Of a stretch of DNA of 64,000 bases, positions 22,311 to 31,665 are shown one piece after another; the stretch's first letter is position 1, and every line of letters begins with the position of its first letter. Made by a program: the position numbers and the translations under genes. Below the pieces are notes generated by a model. That model was not told the DNA's origin and made no database searches. It saw only the letters and a list, made by a program, of their open reading frames with translations. Source of the DNA: Aeromicrobium chenweiae (GTDB lineage Bacteria; Actinomycetota; Actinomycetes; Propionibacteriales; Nocardioidaceae); assembly GCF_003065605.1 (NCBI RefSeq), contig NZ_CP026952.1, positions 2,108,001 to 2,172,000 on the forward strand. The letters run 5' to 3'.

Positions 22311-24086
22311 TCAGGCCTCGGGACCGGCGGCCTTCTTGGCCTCGGGCTTCCAGTCGACGCCGGCGTCGCGGCGCTGCTCCGGCGTGATCGGGGCCGGCGC
22401 GGCCGTCAGCGGGTCGTACCCGCCGCCGGACTTCGGGAAGGCGATGACCTCACGGATGGAGTCCGCACCGGCAAGCATCGCGCAGATGCGGTCCATGCCG
22501 ACCGCGATGCCGCCGTGCGGCGGGGCGCCGAACGTGAACGCGTCGAGCAGGAAGCCGAACTTCTCCTGCGCCTCCGCCTCCTCGATGCCCATGACCGCGA
22601 AGACCCGCTTCTGGATGTCCTCGCGGTGGATACGGATCGACCCGCCGCCGAGCTCGCTGCCGTTGCAGACGATGTCGTACGCCCACGCGAGGGCGTTGCC
22701 CGGATCCGTGTCGAACGTCTCCAGGTCCTGCGGCGAGGTGAACGCGTGGTGGACCGCGGTCCACGCACCCGCACCGACCGCGACGTCACCGGACGCGATC
22801 GCGTCACCCGACGGCTCGAACAGCGGGGCGTCGACGATCCAGACGAACTCCCACGCGGTCTTGTCGATCAGGTCGCAGCGCTCGCCGATCTCGAGGCGCG
22901 CCGCGCCCAGCAGACCGCGGGTGGCCTTCGTCGCCCCGGCGCCGAAGAAGATGCAGTCGCCGGGCTTCGCGCCGACGTGATCGGCGAGGCCGGCGCGCTC
23001 CGCGTCCGACAGGTTCTTGGCGACGGGGCCGCCGAGCTCACCGTCCTCGGAGATCGTGACGTACGCGAGTCCCTTGGCGCCGCGCTGCTTGGCCCACTCC
23101 TGCCACGCGTCGAACTGGCGACGGGGCTGCGAGGCGCCGCCCGGCATGACGACCGCGCCGACGTACTCGGCCTGGAACACCCGGAACGAGGTGTCCTTGA
23201 AGAACTCGGTGCACTCGACGAGCTCCTGGCCCATGCGCAGGTCGGGCTTGTCGGAGCCGAAGCGACGCATCGCGTCGGCGTACGTCATGTGCGGGATGGG
23301 GGTCGGCACCTCGTACCCGATGAGCGACCACATAGCGCGGATGATGTTCTCCATCAGCTCGATGATGTCGGCCTGCTCGACGAAGCTCATCTCGATGTCG
23401 AGCTGGGTGAACTCGGGCTGCCGGTCGGCGCGGAAGTCCTCGTCGCGGTAGCAGCGCGCGATCTGGTAGTAGCGCTCCATGCCGCCGACCATGAGCAGCT
23501 GCTTGAACAGCTGGGGGCTCTGCGGCAGGGCGTACCAGCTGCCCGGCTTCAGGCGGGCCGGGACGAGGAAGTCGCGGGCACCCTCGGGGGTGGACCGGGT
23601 CAGCGTCGGCGTCTCGATCTCGACGAAGTCGCGCTCGGCGAGCACCTGTCGAGCAGCGGCGTTGACCTTGCTGCGCAGGCGGATCGCGGCGGCCGGGCCC
23701 GAGCGACGCAGGTCGAGGTAGCGGTACTTGAGGCGCGCCTCCTCGCCCACGTCGACGTGGTCGTCAATCGGGAACGGCAGCGGTGCGGCGGCACTCAGGA
23801 TCTCGACGTCGTCGGCGATGACCTCGATCGTTCCGGTCGGGATGGCCGTGTTCTCGTTGCCCGCGGGGCGCTCCTGGACCGTGCCGACGATCTTGAGGCA
23901 GTACTCCGCGCGCAGCTGGTGCGCGACCTCCTCGCGGACGACCACCTGGACGACGCCCGAGGCGTCACGCAGGTCGATGAAGGCGACTCCGCCGTGGTCT
24001 CGCCGGCGCGCGACCCATCCGGCGAGCGTGACCTGCTGGCCGGTGTGGTCGGCGCGCAGGCTTCCGGCGTCATGGGTGCGGATCAC
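22311..24086 (-). CDS. aspS: Aspartyl-tRNA synthetase, possibly non-discriminating
   Basis: Class II synthetase of 591 residues. It has an N-terminal OB-fold anticodon domain ([21 protein letters not shown], written in part), motif 2 [18 protein letters not shown], a GAD insertion and motif 3 [10 protein letters not shown]. Residue 31 is His (RRRDHGG), the residue reported in non-discriminating bacterial AspRS that also charges tRNA-Asn, working with GatCAB. Discriminating enzymes usually carry Leu there. The GTG at 24086 overlaps the hisS stop (GTGA) and gives the normal actinobacterial length. Dual specificity is inference. Confidence 0.95.
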   Translation of the reverse strand: MIRTHDAGSLRADHTGQQVTLAGWVARRRDHGGVAFIDLRDASGVVQVVVREEVAHQLRAEYCLKIVGTVQERPAGNENTAIPTGTIEVIADDVEILSAAAPLPFPIDDHVDVGEEARLKYRYLDLRRSGPAAAIRLRSKVNAAARQVLAERDFVEIETPTLTRSTPEGARDFLVPARLKPGSWYALPQSPQLFKQLLMVGGMERYYQIARCYRDEDFRADRQPEFTQLDIEMSFVEQADIIELMENIIRAMWSLIGYEVPTPIPHMTYADAMRRFGSDKPDLRMGQELVECTEFFKDTSFRVFQAEYVGAVVMPGGASQPRRQFDAWQEWAKQRGAKGLAYVTISEDGELGGPVAKNLSDAERAGLADHVGAKPGDCIFFGAGATKATRGLLGAARLEIGERCDLIDKTAWEFVWIVDAPLFEPSGDAIASGDVAVGAGAWTAVHHAFTSPQDLETFDTDPGNALAWAYDIVCNGSELGGGSIRIHREDIQKRVFAVMGIEEAEAQEKFGFLLDAFTFGAPPHGGIAVGMDRICAMLAGADSIREVIAFPKSGGGYDPLTAAPAPITPEQRRDAGVDWKPEAKKAAGPEA

Positions 24087-25384
24087 GTGTTCTGCTCCTT
24101 GTTGAGGATGTTCGGGGTGAGGTCTTCGGCGGGCGGTGTCCACTGATCGGGGTCGGCGTCCACCTGGTCACCCGTGCGGATGTCCTTGACCGCCGACGGC
24201 GGGAACCAGACGTACGGGATCCCGCGCTTCTCGGCGTTCTGGATCTGCTTGCCGAACTTGTCGGCCTTGGCGGCGACCTCGGTGGGGATGCCGCGCGCCC
24301 GCAGGCGTCCGGCGATCGCGTTGCTCTCGGCGCGGGAGTCCTCGGAGTCCACCGCCACCAGCACGGCGGACGGCACCGAGCGCGAGGCGGCGAGGCCGAG
24401 CGGGACGAGCAGGCGCGAGACGCCCAGCGAGATGCCGACGCCGGGATACGTCGAGCGTCGATCCTGCGCGAGCTTGTCGTAGCGTCCGCCCGAGCAGATC
24501 GAGCCGAGGTGCTCCCAGCCGGCCAGACGGGTCTCGAACACCGTTCCGGTGTAGTAGTCGAGGCCCCGCGCGATGCGCAGGTCGGCCGTGACGACGACGC
24601 CCTCGACGCCGGACGCACCCTCGATCACCTGCGCGAGCTCGGACAGTCCCTCCGCCAGCATCTCGTGCTCGACGCCGAGCGCCTGCACGCGCTCCACGAA
24701 CGACGTGTCGGTCGTGACGATCTCCGCAAGGGCCAGGACGCGGTCGGCCTGGCCGCCGTCGAGCCCCTGCTCGACGAGGAGCTCGCGGATCTTCTCCGCG
24801 GGGACCTTGTCGAGCTTGTCGACGACCTGCATCACGGCGGCGGGCTCGTCGATGCCGAGGCCGAGGTAGAAGCCCTCCAGGATCTTGCGGTTGCTGATCT
24901 GGAGCGTCGCGGTGGGGATGGGCAGCCCGGCCAGCGCCTCGGCCATCACGCGGGCGACCTCGACGTCGAAGTGGAACGGCAGCACGTCGCGCGCGACGAT
25001 ATCGATGTCGGCCTGCGTGAACTCGCGGAAGCGACCCTGCTGGGGACGCTCGCCGCGCCACACCTTCTGGATCTGCCAGCGGCGGAACGGGAACTCGAGC
25101 TTGCCGGCGTTCTCCAGCACGTACCGGGCGAACGGGACCGTCAGGTCGTAGTGCAGCGCGAGCTCTGCCGGCTCACCGTCGGCGGCGGCCAGACGCTTGA
25201 CCGCGTAGACCTCCTTGTCGATCTCGCCCTTGCGCAGCAGGACGTCCAACGGCTCGACCGCACGGGTCTCGATGTTGGCGAACCCGTGCAGCTCGAACGT
25301 GCGACGCAGGTGGTCCAGCACCTGCTGCTCGACGATCCGCTCGCGCGGCAGGAACTCGGGGAAGCCGGAGAGCTTGGTCGCCAT
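24083..25384 (-). CDS. hisS: Histidyl-tRNA synthetase
   Basis: Class IIa synthetase of 433 residues, starting [20 protein letters not shown]. It shows motif 2 ([23 protein letters not shown], given in part: [14 protein letters not shown]), the HisA motif [13 protein letters not shown] and GRYDKLAQ, and a C-terminal anticodon domain. The ATG at 25384 overlaps the stop of a 27-codon open frame upstream (TGATG). The GC-rich leader also holds an 8-bp inverted repeat GGACACCG/CGGTGTCC ending about 4 bases before the ATG. Confidence 0.95.
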   Translation of the reverse strand: MATKLSGFPEFLPRERIVEQQVLDHLRRTFELHGFANIETRAVEPLDVLLRKGEIDKEVYAVKRLAAADGEPAELALHYDLTVPFARYVLENAGKLEFPFRRWQIQKVWRGERPQQGRFREFTQADIDIVARDVLPFHFDVEVARVMAEALAGLPIPTATLQISNRKILEGFYLGLGIDEPAAVMQVVDKLDKVPAEKIRELLVEQGLDGGQADRVLALAEIVTTDTSFVERVQALGVEHEMLAEGLSELAQVIEGASGVEGVVVTADLRIARGLDYYTGTVFETRLAGWEHLGSICSGGRYDKLAQDRRSTYPGVGISLGVSRLLVPLGLAASRSVPSAVLVAVDSEDSRAESNAIAGRLRARGIPTEVAAKADKFGKQIQNAEKRGIPYVWFPPSAVKDIRTGDQVDADPDQWTPPAEDLTPNILNKEQNT

Positions 25385-25467
25385 CAGGACACCGCCCTCG
25401 AGAAGAGCCAACGAAACGAGACCGGTGTCCTGAGTGTCCCGATGATGAGCTCGCTGCGCTCGTTCAT
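25384..25467 (-). CDS. Possible 27-residue ORF bridging the metallo-hydrolase gene and hisS
   Basis: The open frame encodes a peptide starting MNERSELIIGTLRTPVSF. Its ATG overlaps the stop of the upstream hydrolase gene (ATGA) and its TGA overlaps the hisS ATG (TGATG), so ribosomes could pass through all three. The peptide has no His codons, so it is not a classic histidine leader. It could be a coupling peptide or just open sequence. Confidence 0.35.
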   Translation of the reverse strand: MNERSELIIGTLRTPVSFRWLFSRAVS

Positions 25468-26159
25468 GAGATCAGCTCCGCCAGGAACGGGTTGGTCGCG
25501 CGCTCGCGGCCGACCGACGTCTGCCCGCCGTGGCCGGGCAGGACGACGATGTCGTCGGCGAGGGGCAGGACGCGGTCGCGCAGGCTGTCGAGCATCTGCG
25601 GGTGGGAGCCGCCCTCCAGGTCGGTGCGGCCGATCGAGCCGGCGAACAGGAAGTCGCCGGAGAACATGACCTGCGAGACGTCCTCGGGGCCGTCGTAGTC
25701 GACCCGGTAGAACACGGTTCCAGGTGTGTGGCCGGGGACGTGGTCGACCGTGAACGTCAGCCCGTCGACCTCGATCGTGGCGCCGTCGAGGGCGTCGCGG
25801 ACGTCGGCCGGCTCGGCGAACTCCGGCATCTCGTGCATCCCCAGCTGCTCACGCAGCATCGCGGCGGACTGTCCCGAGATCGCTGCCATCGGGTCGCTCA
25901 GCAGGTGCCGGTCGGCCGGGTGGATCCAGACCGGGCAGCCGTACTCGGCGGCCACGTCCTGGGCGTTCCACATGTGGTCGAAGTGCCCGTGCGTGATGAG
26001 AATCGCCTCGGGCCGCAGGTTGTGCTCCGCGACGACCTGGCGGACTCCCTCGACCGCGTCCATGCCCGGATCGACGATCGCGCAGCCCGTCCCGGGACCA
26101 CGCGACACGAAGTAGCAGTTCGCCTGCAGCGGACCGGCCGGAAATGACGTGAGAAGCAC
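25464..26159 (-). CDS. MBL-fold metallo-hydrolase (glyoxalase II-like)
   Basis: Metallo-beta-lactamase-fold hydrolase of 231 residues. Metal ligands are visible in ILITHGHFDHMWN (HxHxDH), VDHVPGHTPGT (His), MFSGDFLFAGSIGR (Asp) and VVLPGHGGQTSVGRE (His). The family includes hydroxyacylglutathione hydrolase-like enzymes acting on thioesters; the substrate here is unknown. It occupies the conserved position next to hisS, as Rv2581c does in mycobacteria. The GTG at 26159 follows TACCCT by 7 bases, a leaderless arrangement; the much longer frame upstream is antisense to the DUF349 gene. Confidence 0.88.
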   Translation of the reverse strand: MLLTSFPAGPLQANCYFVSRGPGTGCAIVDPGMDAVEGVRQVVAEHNLRPEAILITHGHFDHMWNAQDVAAEYGCPVWIHPADRHLLSDPMAAISGQSAAMLREQLGMHEMPEFAEPADVRDALDGATIEVDGLTFTVDHVPGHTPGTVFYRVDYDGPEDVSQVMFSGDFLFAGSIGRTDLEGGSHPQMLDSLRDRVLPLADDIVVLPGHGGQTSVGRERATNPFLAELIS

Positions 26160-26166
26160 GTCCCAC

Positions 26167-26172
26167 AGGGTA
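26167..26172 (-). promoter_or_regulatory. Candidate leaderless -10 of the MBL hydrolase gene
   Basis: TACCCT, 7 bases, GTG on the minus strand. It faces the plus-strand promoter at 26210 in a 63-bp divergent region that also holds the inverted repeat AGGCGC/GCGCCT at 26186-26204. Confidence 0.4.
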
Positions 26173-26209
26173 CGCGAGGCGGGTGAGGCGCTCCGAGTGC
26201 GCCTGCACC

Positions 26210-26215
26210 TAGACT
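26210..26215 (+). promoter_or_regulatory. Candidate leaderless -10 of the DUF349 gene
   Basis: TAGACT, 7 bases, ATG. No Shine-Dalgarno is visible ahead of the ATG. Confidence 0.5.
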
Positions 26216-26222
26216 GTCGCCC

Positions 26223-27458
26223 ATGAGCTCTGCGCCCACGAACCCTTGGGGTCGTGTCGACGATGACGGCAACGTCTACGTGAAGACCACCGACGGTGAA
26301 CGACTGATCGGCCAGTGGCCCGGCGGTGACCCCGCTGAGGCCATGGCCTTGTACGTCCGACGCTTCGAAGGACTGGAGGTCGAGGTCGACCTGCTGGAGA
26401 AGCGGTTGGCCGGCGGGACCGTGTCCCCCGACGACGCCGCGAAGGCGGTGACTAAGGTGCGCTCGCAGCTGTCCGACGCCCAGGCCATGGGCGACCTCGA
26501 CAGCCTCGTCACGCGGCTCGACGCCCTCCAGCCGGCGATCGACAAGCAGCGCGAGGAGCGCAAGCTCGAGCGCGCCGCGAAGGTCGCCGAGGCCGCGACC
26601 GAGAAGACCCGCATCGCCGAGGCCGCCGAGAAGATCGCGGCCGGCAACGACTGGAAGGCCGGCGCCGACAAGCTCCGCGCACTCCTCGACGAGTGGAAGG
26701 CGCTCCCCCGGCTCAGCAAGTCCGCCGACGACGAGCTCTGGCACCGCTTCAGCTCGGCCCGCACGACGTACACGCGTCGCCGCAAGAGCCACTTCGGCGA
26801 GCAGTCCACCCTCCGCGAGGCCGCCAAGGTCACCAAGGAGCGGCTCATCACCGAGGCCGAGGCGCTGTCGACGTCCACCGAGTGGGGCCCGACCGCCGGC
26901 AAGTACCGCGACCTGATGGCCGAGTGGAAGAAGGCCGGCTCCGCGCCGCGCAACGTCGAGGACAAGCTCTGGAAGCGCTTCCGCGCCGCCCAGGACGCGT
27001 TCTTCACCGCGCGTGACGAGGCGAACGCCGAGCTGGACGCCGAGTACGAGGTCAACGCCGAGAAGAAGCTCGAGATCCTGGCCGAGGCCGAGAAGCTCCT
27101 GCCGATCAAGAACGTCGACGCCGCCCGCAAGGCGTGGCTCGACATCGCCGACCGGTGGGAGGCGGCGGGCAAGGTGCCGCGGGCCAAGATCGGTGAGTTC
27201 GAGGCGAAGATCCGCAAGATCGAGCAGGCCGTCAAGGACGCCACCGAGAGCCAGTGGAAGAAGACCGATCCGGAGAAGTCCGCCCGCGCGGACGACATGA
27301 TCGGCAAGCTCCAGCGCGCGATCGACGAGGTGGGCGAGAAGATCGCCGCCGCGGAGGCCAAGGGCGACGCCAGGAAGGTCAAGGACCTGACGGCCGACAA
27401 GGAGTCCAAGGAGGCCTTCCTCGAGATGGCCAAGAAGGCCCAGGCCGACTTCTCCTGA
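26223..27458 (+). CDS. DUF349 domain protein
   Basis: A 411-residue, mainly coiled-coil protein with about three DUF349 repeats, recognisable by the recurring W(K/R)..G pattern: LLDEWKALPRLSKSADDELWHRF, LMAEWKKAGSAPRNVEDKLWKRF (both cited in part) and WLDIADRWEAAGKVPR. The middle and C-terminal parts are rich in Ala, Glu and Lys. The function is unknown; DUF349 proteins are widespread in actinobacteria and often lie near the rel/hisS region. It is transcribed divergently from the hydrolase gene with a leaderless-type start. Downstream come tandem 21-bp repeats. Confidence 0.88.
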   Translation: MSSAPTNPWGRVDDDGNVYVKTTDGERLIGQWPGGDPAEAMALYVRRFEGLEVEVDLLEKRLAGGTVSPDDAAKAVTKVRSQLSDAQAMGDLDSLVTRLDALQPAIDKQREERKLERAAKVAEAATEKTRIAEAAEKIAAGNDWKAGADKLRALLDEWKALPRLSKSADDELWHRFSSARTTYTRRRKSHFGEQSTLREAAKVTKERLITEAEALSTSTEWGPTAGKYRDLMAEWKKAGSAPRNVEDKLWKRFRAAQDAFFTARDEANAELDAEYEVNAEKKLEILAEAEKLLPIKNVDAARKAWLDIADRWEAAGKVPRAKIGEFEAKIRKIEQAVKDATESQWKKTDPEKSARADDMIGKLQRAIDEVGEKIAAAEAKGDARKVKDLTADKESKEAFLEMAKKAQADFS

Positions 27459-27471
27459 CCCCGCCCCCCTT

Positions 27472-27555
27472 CGCTGAGGGGAGCCTCCCGTCCGCTGAGG
27501 GGAGGCTCCCGTCCGCTGAGGGGAGAGTTCCGTCTGCCGACGGGAGAGTTCCGTC
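27472..27555. repeat. Tandem array of a 21-bp repeat (left array)
   Basis: Four consecutive 21-bp units, starting at 27472, 27493, 27514 and 27535. The first two follow CGCTGAGGGGAGNCTCCCGTC, and the later two diverge (GAGAGTTCCGTC); a partial fifth unit CGCTCAG follows. Each good unit holds the palindrome GGGAGNCTCCC, so the array can form hairpins. Reverse-oriented copies of the same unit lie at 28572-28626, on the other side of the DUF559 gene. Confidence 0.85.
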
Positions 27556-27632
27556 CGCTCAGTTCCGTGTTCACCGGCCGACCTGTGGATGAGCAACTCG
27601 ACTAACTGGCCGCAGCCACGTTCGATCCGTGC

Positions 27633-28559
27633 ATGGCCGAACTCATCAACGACGGATTTCCTTTCACGACCTCGCAGGCGCGGGACCTCGCGCTCTCACC
27701 CCGCCAGCTGAGGGAGGGCGTGCGGTTCGGGACTCTTCGCCGCGAGTTCCGCAGCGTCTACGTGGACGCCCGCGTGCCGGACTCGAGGAACTCGAGGCTC
27801 CGCGCCATCCAGCTCGTCAAGCCCGGCGGCGCCGTCGTCTGCAACGAGACCGCGGCCTGGCTGTACGGGCTGGACGTACGCGCCCCCGGCGAGCGCCGTT
27901 CGCTGGAGCCTGCGCTCATGACCGAGCACTCCACCACGCGGGTCGTACGCGGTGGCGTCCGAGGCCGTCAGGCGATCATCACGCCGGGCGACATCGACTA
28001 CGTCGACGGTGTCCACGTCACCAACCCCGTGCGGACGGTGAGCGATCTGCTCCGTCGCATGTACCGTCCGTACGCCCTGGCTGCCGCCGACGCGTTCGCG
28101 CACGCTGGACTGGTGGACCCCGCGGACGTGGTCGAGCACGTCGCCAAGCTGAAGGGCTACCGCGGCATCGTCCAGGCGAGGAGCCTCGCGATGCTGATCG
28201 AGCCCCGCACGGAGTCTCCCGGCGAGTCGTGGCAGAGGCTGCGGATGCTAGACGCGGGCTTTCCCCCGCCGGATCCGCAGCACGTGGTCATCGACGACTT
28301 CGGCAGGGAGATGCGCATCGACCTGCCCTACCCGGAGCTGCTGATCGGGACGGAGTACGACGGGCGCGGGTTCCACACCGACAAGCTCCATCGCGAGGGC
28401 GACACCGAACGCCGGGGGTACCTCTCGGACCTCTACGGCTGGCGGTGGGTCATCGGCACCCGTGAGCGCATCTTCGGCTCGGACACGTCGTTCGAGGACG
28501 AGCTTGGCGCGCTGCTCGGCATCACGCCGCTCGCGCGCTGGTGGGGCTACGGGAAGTAG
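27633..28559 (+). CDS. AbiEi-like / DUF559 (VSR-type nuclease fold) protein
   Basis: A 308-residue protein. The N-terminal half resembles the winged-helix domain of AbiEi-type antitoxins (FTTSQARDLALSPRQLREGV, then RREFRSVYVD and GAVVCNETAAWLYGLD). The C-terminal half looks like DUF559, a PD-(D/E)xK nuclease-fold relative: MRIDLPYPELLIGTEYDGRGFH gives an Asp...Glu-x-Asp pattern (cited in part). Such proteins are common orphans in actinobacteria with no proven role. No toxin partner is adjacent. It is bounded by inverted arrays of a 21-bp repeat and lies between two conserved genes, so it looks like an inserted cassette. The start at 27633 lacks a clear ribosome-binding site. Confidence 0.75.
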   Translation: MAELINDGFPFTTSQARDLALSPRQLREGVRFGTLRREFRSVYVDARVPDSRNSRLRAIQLVKPGGAVVCNETAAWLYGLDVRAPGERRSLEPALMTEHSTTRVVRGGVRGRQAIITPGDIDYVDGVHVTNPVRTVSDLLRRMYRPYALAAADAFAHAGLVDPADVVEHVAKLKGYRGIVQARSLAMLIEPRTESPGESWQRLRMLDAGFPPPDPQHVVIDDFGREMRIDLPYPELLIGTEYDGRGFHTDKLHREGDTERRGYLSDLYGWRWVIGTRERIFGSDTSFEDELGALLGITPLARWWGYGK

Positions 28560-28571
28560 CGCGAACGCACC

Positions 28572-28626
28572 TCTCCCCTCGGCGCACGCAAGTCTCCCGT
28601 CAGCGCACGGGAGTCTCCCCTCAGCG
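28572..28626. repeat. Array of the same 21-bp repeat in reverse orientation (right array)
   Basis: Two full 21-bp units at 28572 and 28593 and a 13-base partial unit ending at 28626, exactly against the rel stop codon. Read on the minus strand they follow CGCTGAGGGGAGACTCCCGTG, nearly identical to the left array. The pair of arrays encloses about 1.15 kb holding one gene. Confidence 0.85.
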
Positions 28627-30933
28627 TTACTGGGTGAGGCGGTAGACGTCGAAGACGCCTTCGACGGTGCGGACGGCACCGAGGACGTGGCCCAGGTGCT
28701 TGGGGTCGGCCATCTCGAAGGTGAACTTGGACTTGGCGACGCGGTCGCGACCGGTCGACAGGGACGCCGACAAGATGTTGACGTGCTGATCGGAGATAAC
28801 CCGGGTGATGTCGCTGAGCAGCCGCGGCCGGTCGAGGCCCTCGACCTGGATCGCGACGAGGAACGTGCTCTTGCCGGTGGGCGCCCACCGCACGGACACG
28901 AGCCGCTCGGGCTGGCTCTTCAGCGACAGCAGGTTGGCGCAGTCCGCCCGGTGCACCGAGACGCCCGCACCGCGGGTGACGAACCCCTCGATCTTGTCGC
29001 CGGGCACCGGCGTGCAGCACCGGGCCAGCTTGACCATGACGTCGTCGCCCTCGAGACCCTCCACGATGACGCCGGCGTCGCGCGGGTCGGCGCGGCGCCG
29101 CGCGCCGATGCTCGGCAGGGTCGTCGCCTCGGCGAGATCCTCCTGCGCGCCCTCACGACCACCGGCGAGGTCGATGACCCGCTCGACGACGCTCTGCGCC
29201 CCGACGTTGCCCTCGCCGACGGACGCGTACAGCGTCGAGACGTCCGGCAGGTGCAGCTCGGTCGCGACGGTGGAGAGCGTCTCGTGCTTGAACAGACGGT
29301 GGAGCGGCAGGCCCTCCTTGCGCATCTGCTTCGCGATGAGGTCCTTGCCGCGCTCGATGGCCTCCTCGCGGCGCTCCTTGGTGAACCACTGCCGGATCTT
29401 GTTGCGGGCGCGCGGGCTGACGACGAACTCCAGCCAGTCACGGCTCGGGCCCGCGTCGGGCGACTTGGACGTGAAGATCTCGACGACGTCGCCGCTCTCC
29501 AGCGTGGACTCCAGCGACACGAGCCGGCCGTTGACGCGCGCACCGATGCACGCGTGCCCGACCTCGGTGTGCACCGCGTACGCGAAGTCGACCGGGGTCG
29601 CCTTGGCCGGCAGCTGGATCAGGTCACCGCGCGGCGTGTACGCGTAGACGCCCGCGTTGTTGATCTCGAAGCGCAGCGAGTCCAGGAAGTCGACCGAGCT
29701 CTCGGTCTCGGACTGCCAGTCGAGCAGCTCGCGCAGCCACAGCATGTCGTTGCTGTCGGGAGCCTTGCCGCTCTTGACCCCGGCGGTCGCATCCTCCTTG
29801 TACTTCCAGTGCGCCGCGACGCCGTACTCGGCCCGGCGGTGCATCGCGTACGTGCGGATCTGCAGCTCGACGGGCTTGCCCTGCGGACCGATCACCGTGG
29901 TGTGCAGCGACTGGTACATGTTGAACTTGGGGACCGAGATGTAGTCCTTGAACCGGCCCGGGATCGGGTTCCAGCGGGCGTGCAGCACGCCGAGGACGCC
30001 GTAGCAGTCCGCCACCGTGTCGACCAGGATGCGCACCCCGACCAGGTCGAAGATGTCGGAGAACTCGCGACCCCCCAGCAGCATCTTCTGGTAGATCGAG
30101 TAGTAGTGCTTGGGCCGGCTGGAGACCGTGGCCTTGAGCTTGACGTGCCGCAGGTCGGACTCGACGTCGCTGACGACCCGCTCCAGGAACTGCTCACGCG
30201 ACGGTGCCCGGTCGGCGACCAGCCGGACGATCTCGTCGTAGACCTTGGGGTGCAGCGTCGCGAACGCGAGGTCCTCGAGCTCCCACTTGATCGTGTTCAT
30301 GCCGAGGCGATGGGCCAGCGGCGCGAAGATCTCGATCGTCTCGCGGGCGATGCGCTCCTGCTTGTCCTGGCGCAGGTAGCGCAGCGTACGCATGTTGTGC
30401 AGCCGGTCGGCGAGCTTGATGACCAGCACGCGGATGTCGCGGCTCATCGCCACGACCATCTTGCGGATGGTCTCGGACTGCGCCGAGTCGCCGTACTTGA
30501 CCTTGTCGAGCTTGGTCACGCCGTCGACCAGCTGGCGCACCTCGTCACCGAAGTCCGCGGACAGCTGGTCCAGCGTGTACGGCGTGTCCTCGACCGTGTC
30601 GTGCAGCAGCGCGGCGCACAGGGTCGGCGTCGTCATGCCGAGCTCGGCGAGGATCGTGGCGACCGCGAGCGGGTGGGTGATGTACGGGTCGCCGCTCTTG
30701 CGCTTCTGCCCGTCGTGCATCTGCTCGGCGACGCGGTACGCCTTCTGGATCACCGCGATGTCGCCCTTGGGATGGGTCGCGCGGTAGACCTTGATCAGCG
30801 GGTCGAGGACCGTGTCGGGCGAGCCGCTCTTGCTGCCCCCGATGCGCGCGAGGCGGTTGCGCACGCGCGCGGACGCGGGCGCCGAGTCGGCGTTCTTCGA
30901 CTCGACTGCCGGTGCTTCGGTGCGATCAGCCAC
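28627..30933 (-). CDS. rel: Bifunctional (p)ppGpp synthetase/hydrolase
   Basis: Rel makes (p)ppGpp during the stringent response and degrades it. The 768-residue protein keeps the full set of domains. The HD hydrolase has His73, His87 and [10 protein letters not shown] (His111-Asp112). The synthetase contains [20 protein letters not shown] (the RFKD form of bifunctional Rel). TGS lies near residue 420-480, the conserved cysteine motif [14 protein letters not shown] follows, and ACT is at the C-terminus. The GTG at 30933 has AGGAG 4 bases upstream. apt lies upstream, as in other actinobacteria. Confidence 0.95.
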   Translation of the reverse strand: MADRTEAPAVESKNADSAPASARVRNRLARIGGSKSGSPDTVLDPLIKVYRATHPKGDIAVIQKAYRVAEQMHDGQKRKSGDPYITHPLAVATILAELGMTTPTLCAALLHDTVEDTPYTLDQLSADFGDEVRQLVDGVTKLDKVKYGDSAQSETIRKMVVAMSRDIRVLVIKLADRLHNMRTLRYLRQDKQERIARETIEIFAPLAHRLGMNTIKWELEDLAFATLHPKVYDEIVRLVADRAPSREQFLERVVSDVESDLRHVKLKATVSSRPKHYYSIYQKMLLGGREFSDIFDLVGVRILVDTVADCYGVLGVLHARWNPIPGRFKDYISVPKFNMYQSLHTTVIGPQGKPVELQIRTYAMHRRAEYGVAAHWKYKEDATAGVKSGKAPDSNDMLWLRELLDWQSETESSVDFLDSLRFEINNAGVYAYTPRGDLIQLPAKATPVDFAYAVHTEVGHACIGARVNGRLVSLESTLESGDVVEIFTSKSPDAGPSRDWLEFVVSPRARNKIRQWFTKERREEAIERGKDLIAKQMRKEGLPLHRLFKHETLSTVATELHLPDVSTLYASVGEGNVGAQSVVERVIDLAGGREGAQEDLAEATTLPSIGARRRADPRDAGVIVEGLEGDDVMVKLARCCTPVPGDKIEGFVTRGAGVSVHRADCANLLSLKSQPERLVSVRWAPTGKSTFLVAIQVEGLDRPRLLSDITRVISDQHVNILSASLSTGRDRVAKSKFTFEMADPKHLGHVLGAVRTVEGVFDVYRLTQ

Positions 30934-30956
30934 GCGCTCTCCTCACTGTGTCTCCA

Positions 30957-30962
30957 GTCTAG
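30957..30962 (-). promoter_or_regulatory. Candidate -10 of rel
   Basis: TAGACT on the minus strand would start a transcript about 20 bases before the GTG, leaving room for the visible AGGAG. It is the last feature before the small membrane ORF. Confidence 0.4.
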
Positions 30963-30989
30963 TGGGCCGGCGGTCACCCGCCGGACGGC

Positions 30990-31082
30990 TCAGACCAGCT
31001 CGCCGAGCAGCGTCGCAGCGGCGCCGAGCACGAGGATCGCGACCAGCACGAGTGCGACGATGCGGACCTGGTGGGGGTTCAT
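30990..31082 (-). CDS. Putative 30-residue single-pass membrane peptide
   Basis: ATG at 31082 opens a 31-codon frame (with stop) encoding a peptide that starts MNPHQVRIVALVLVAILVLG and ends ATLLGELV. One hydrophobic helix covers residues 7-27, with a basic residue ahead of it. It lies between apt and rel, 28 bases past apt, on the same strand. GAGAG just before the ATG is a weak ribosome-binding site. The clean membrane profile and the GC-ending codons favour a real small protein. Confidence 0.55.
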   Translation of the reverse strand: MNPHQVRIVALVLVAILVLGAAATLLGELV

Positions 31083-31109
31083 GGCTCTCGATTCGTTGGT
31101 GGTGAACGG

Positions 31110-31640
31110 TCAGTACGTGCGCAGGGCCGCGCAGCCGATCGGCTCGAGGCGCTGCACGCCGCCGAGCGACGAGATCTCGATCATCACGAGGTTGCCGGCG
31201 ACGACTCCCCCGGCCTGGGCCACGAGGTCGGCCGCGGCGGCCATCGTGCCGCCGGTGGCGAGGACGTCGTCGACGACGAGCACCCGCGCGCCCCGCACCA
31301 TCGCGTCGACGTGCATCTCAAGCGTCGCCGAGCCGTACTCCAGGTCGTACGACGTGGACAGGGACGTCGAGGGAAGCTTGCCGGCCTTGCGGATGGGCAC
31401 GAAGCCCGCACCGATGCGCACCGCGATGGCCGGGCCCAGGATGAACCCGCGCGCCTCGATGCCCAGCACGGTGTCGACCGGGCCGACCTTCTCCGCCAGC
31501 TCCACCATGCCGTCCACCACAGCGGACAACGCGTCGGCGTCGCCGAGCAACGGGGTGATGTCACGGAACGTGACACCCGGCTCGGGCCAGTCGGCGATGG
31601 GTCGTACGAGACGGTCGATCGTCTCGTCCAGGTCGGTCAT
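31110..31640 (-). CDS. apt: Adenine phosphoribosyltransferase
   Basis: Apt salvages adenine to AMP with PRPP. The 176-residue protein has FRDITPLLGD near the N-terminus and the PRPP loop VLVVDDVLATGGTM near residue 120, with the expected hydrophobic-Asp-Asp pattern, plus ARGFILGPAIA. The start MTDLDETIDRLV has GAGAGG upstream. It lies between secF and rel as in other actinobacteria. Confidence 0.95.
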   Translation of the reverse strand: MTDLDETIDRLVRPIADWPEPGVTFRDITPLLGDADALSAVVDGMVELAEKVGPVDTVLGIEARGFILGPAIAVRIGAGFVPIRKAGKLPSTSLSTSYDLEYGSATLEMHVDAMVRGARVLVVDDVLATGGTMAAAADLVAQAGGVVAGNLVMIEISSLGGVQRLEPIGCAALRTY

Positions 31641-31665
31641 GCAGGTCCTCTCGGTGACGGTGGCG

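Noticed and set aside
25464..27596. 710-codon minus-strand frame as one protein
   Set aside because: Only the last 231 codons are the MBL hydrolase; the rest is antisense to the DUF349 gene.
27633..28559. Complete AbiE toxin-antitoxin pair
   Set aside because: Only an AbiEi-like domain fused to DUF559 is present; no AbiEii nucleotidyltransferase gene is next to it.
27472..28626. CRISPR array
   Set aside because: Units are contiguous 21-bp tandem repeats without unique spacers, and no cas gene is present.
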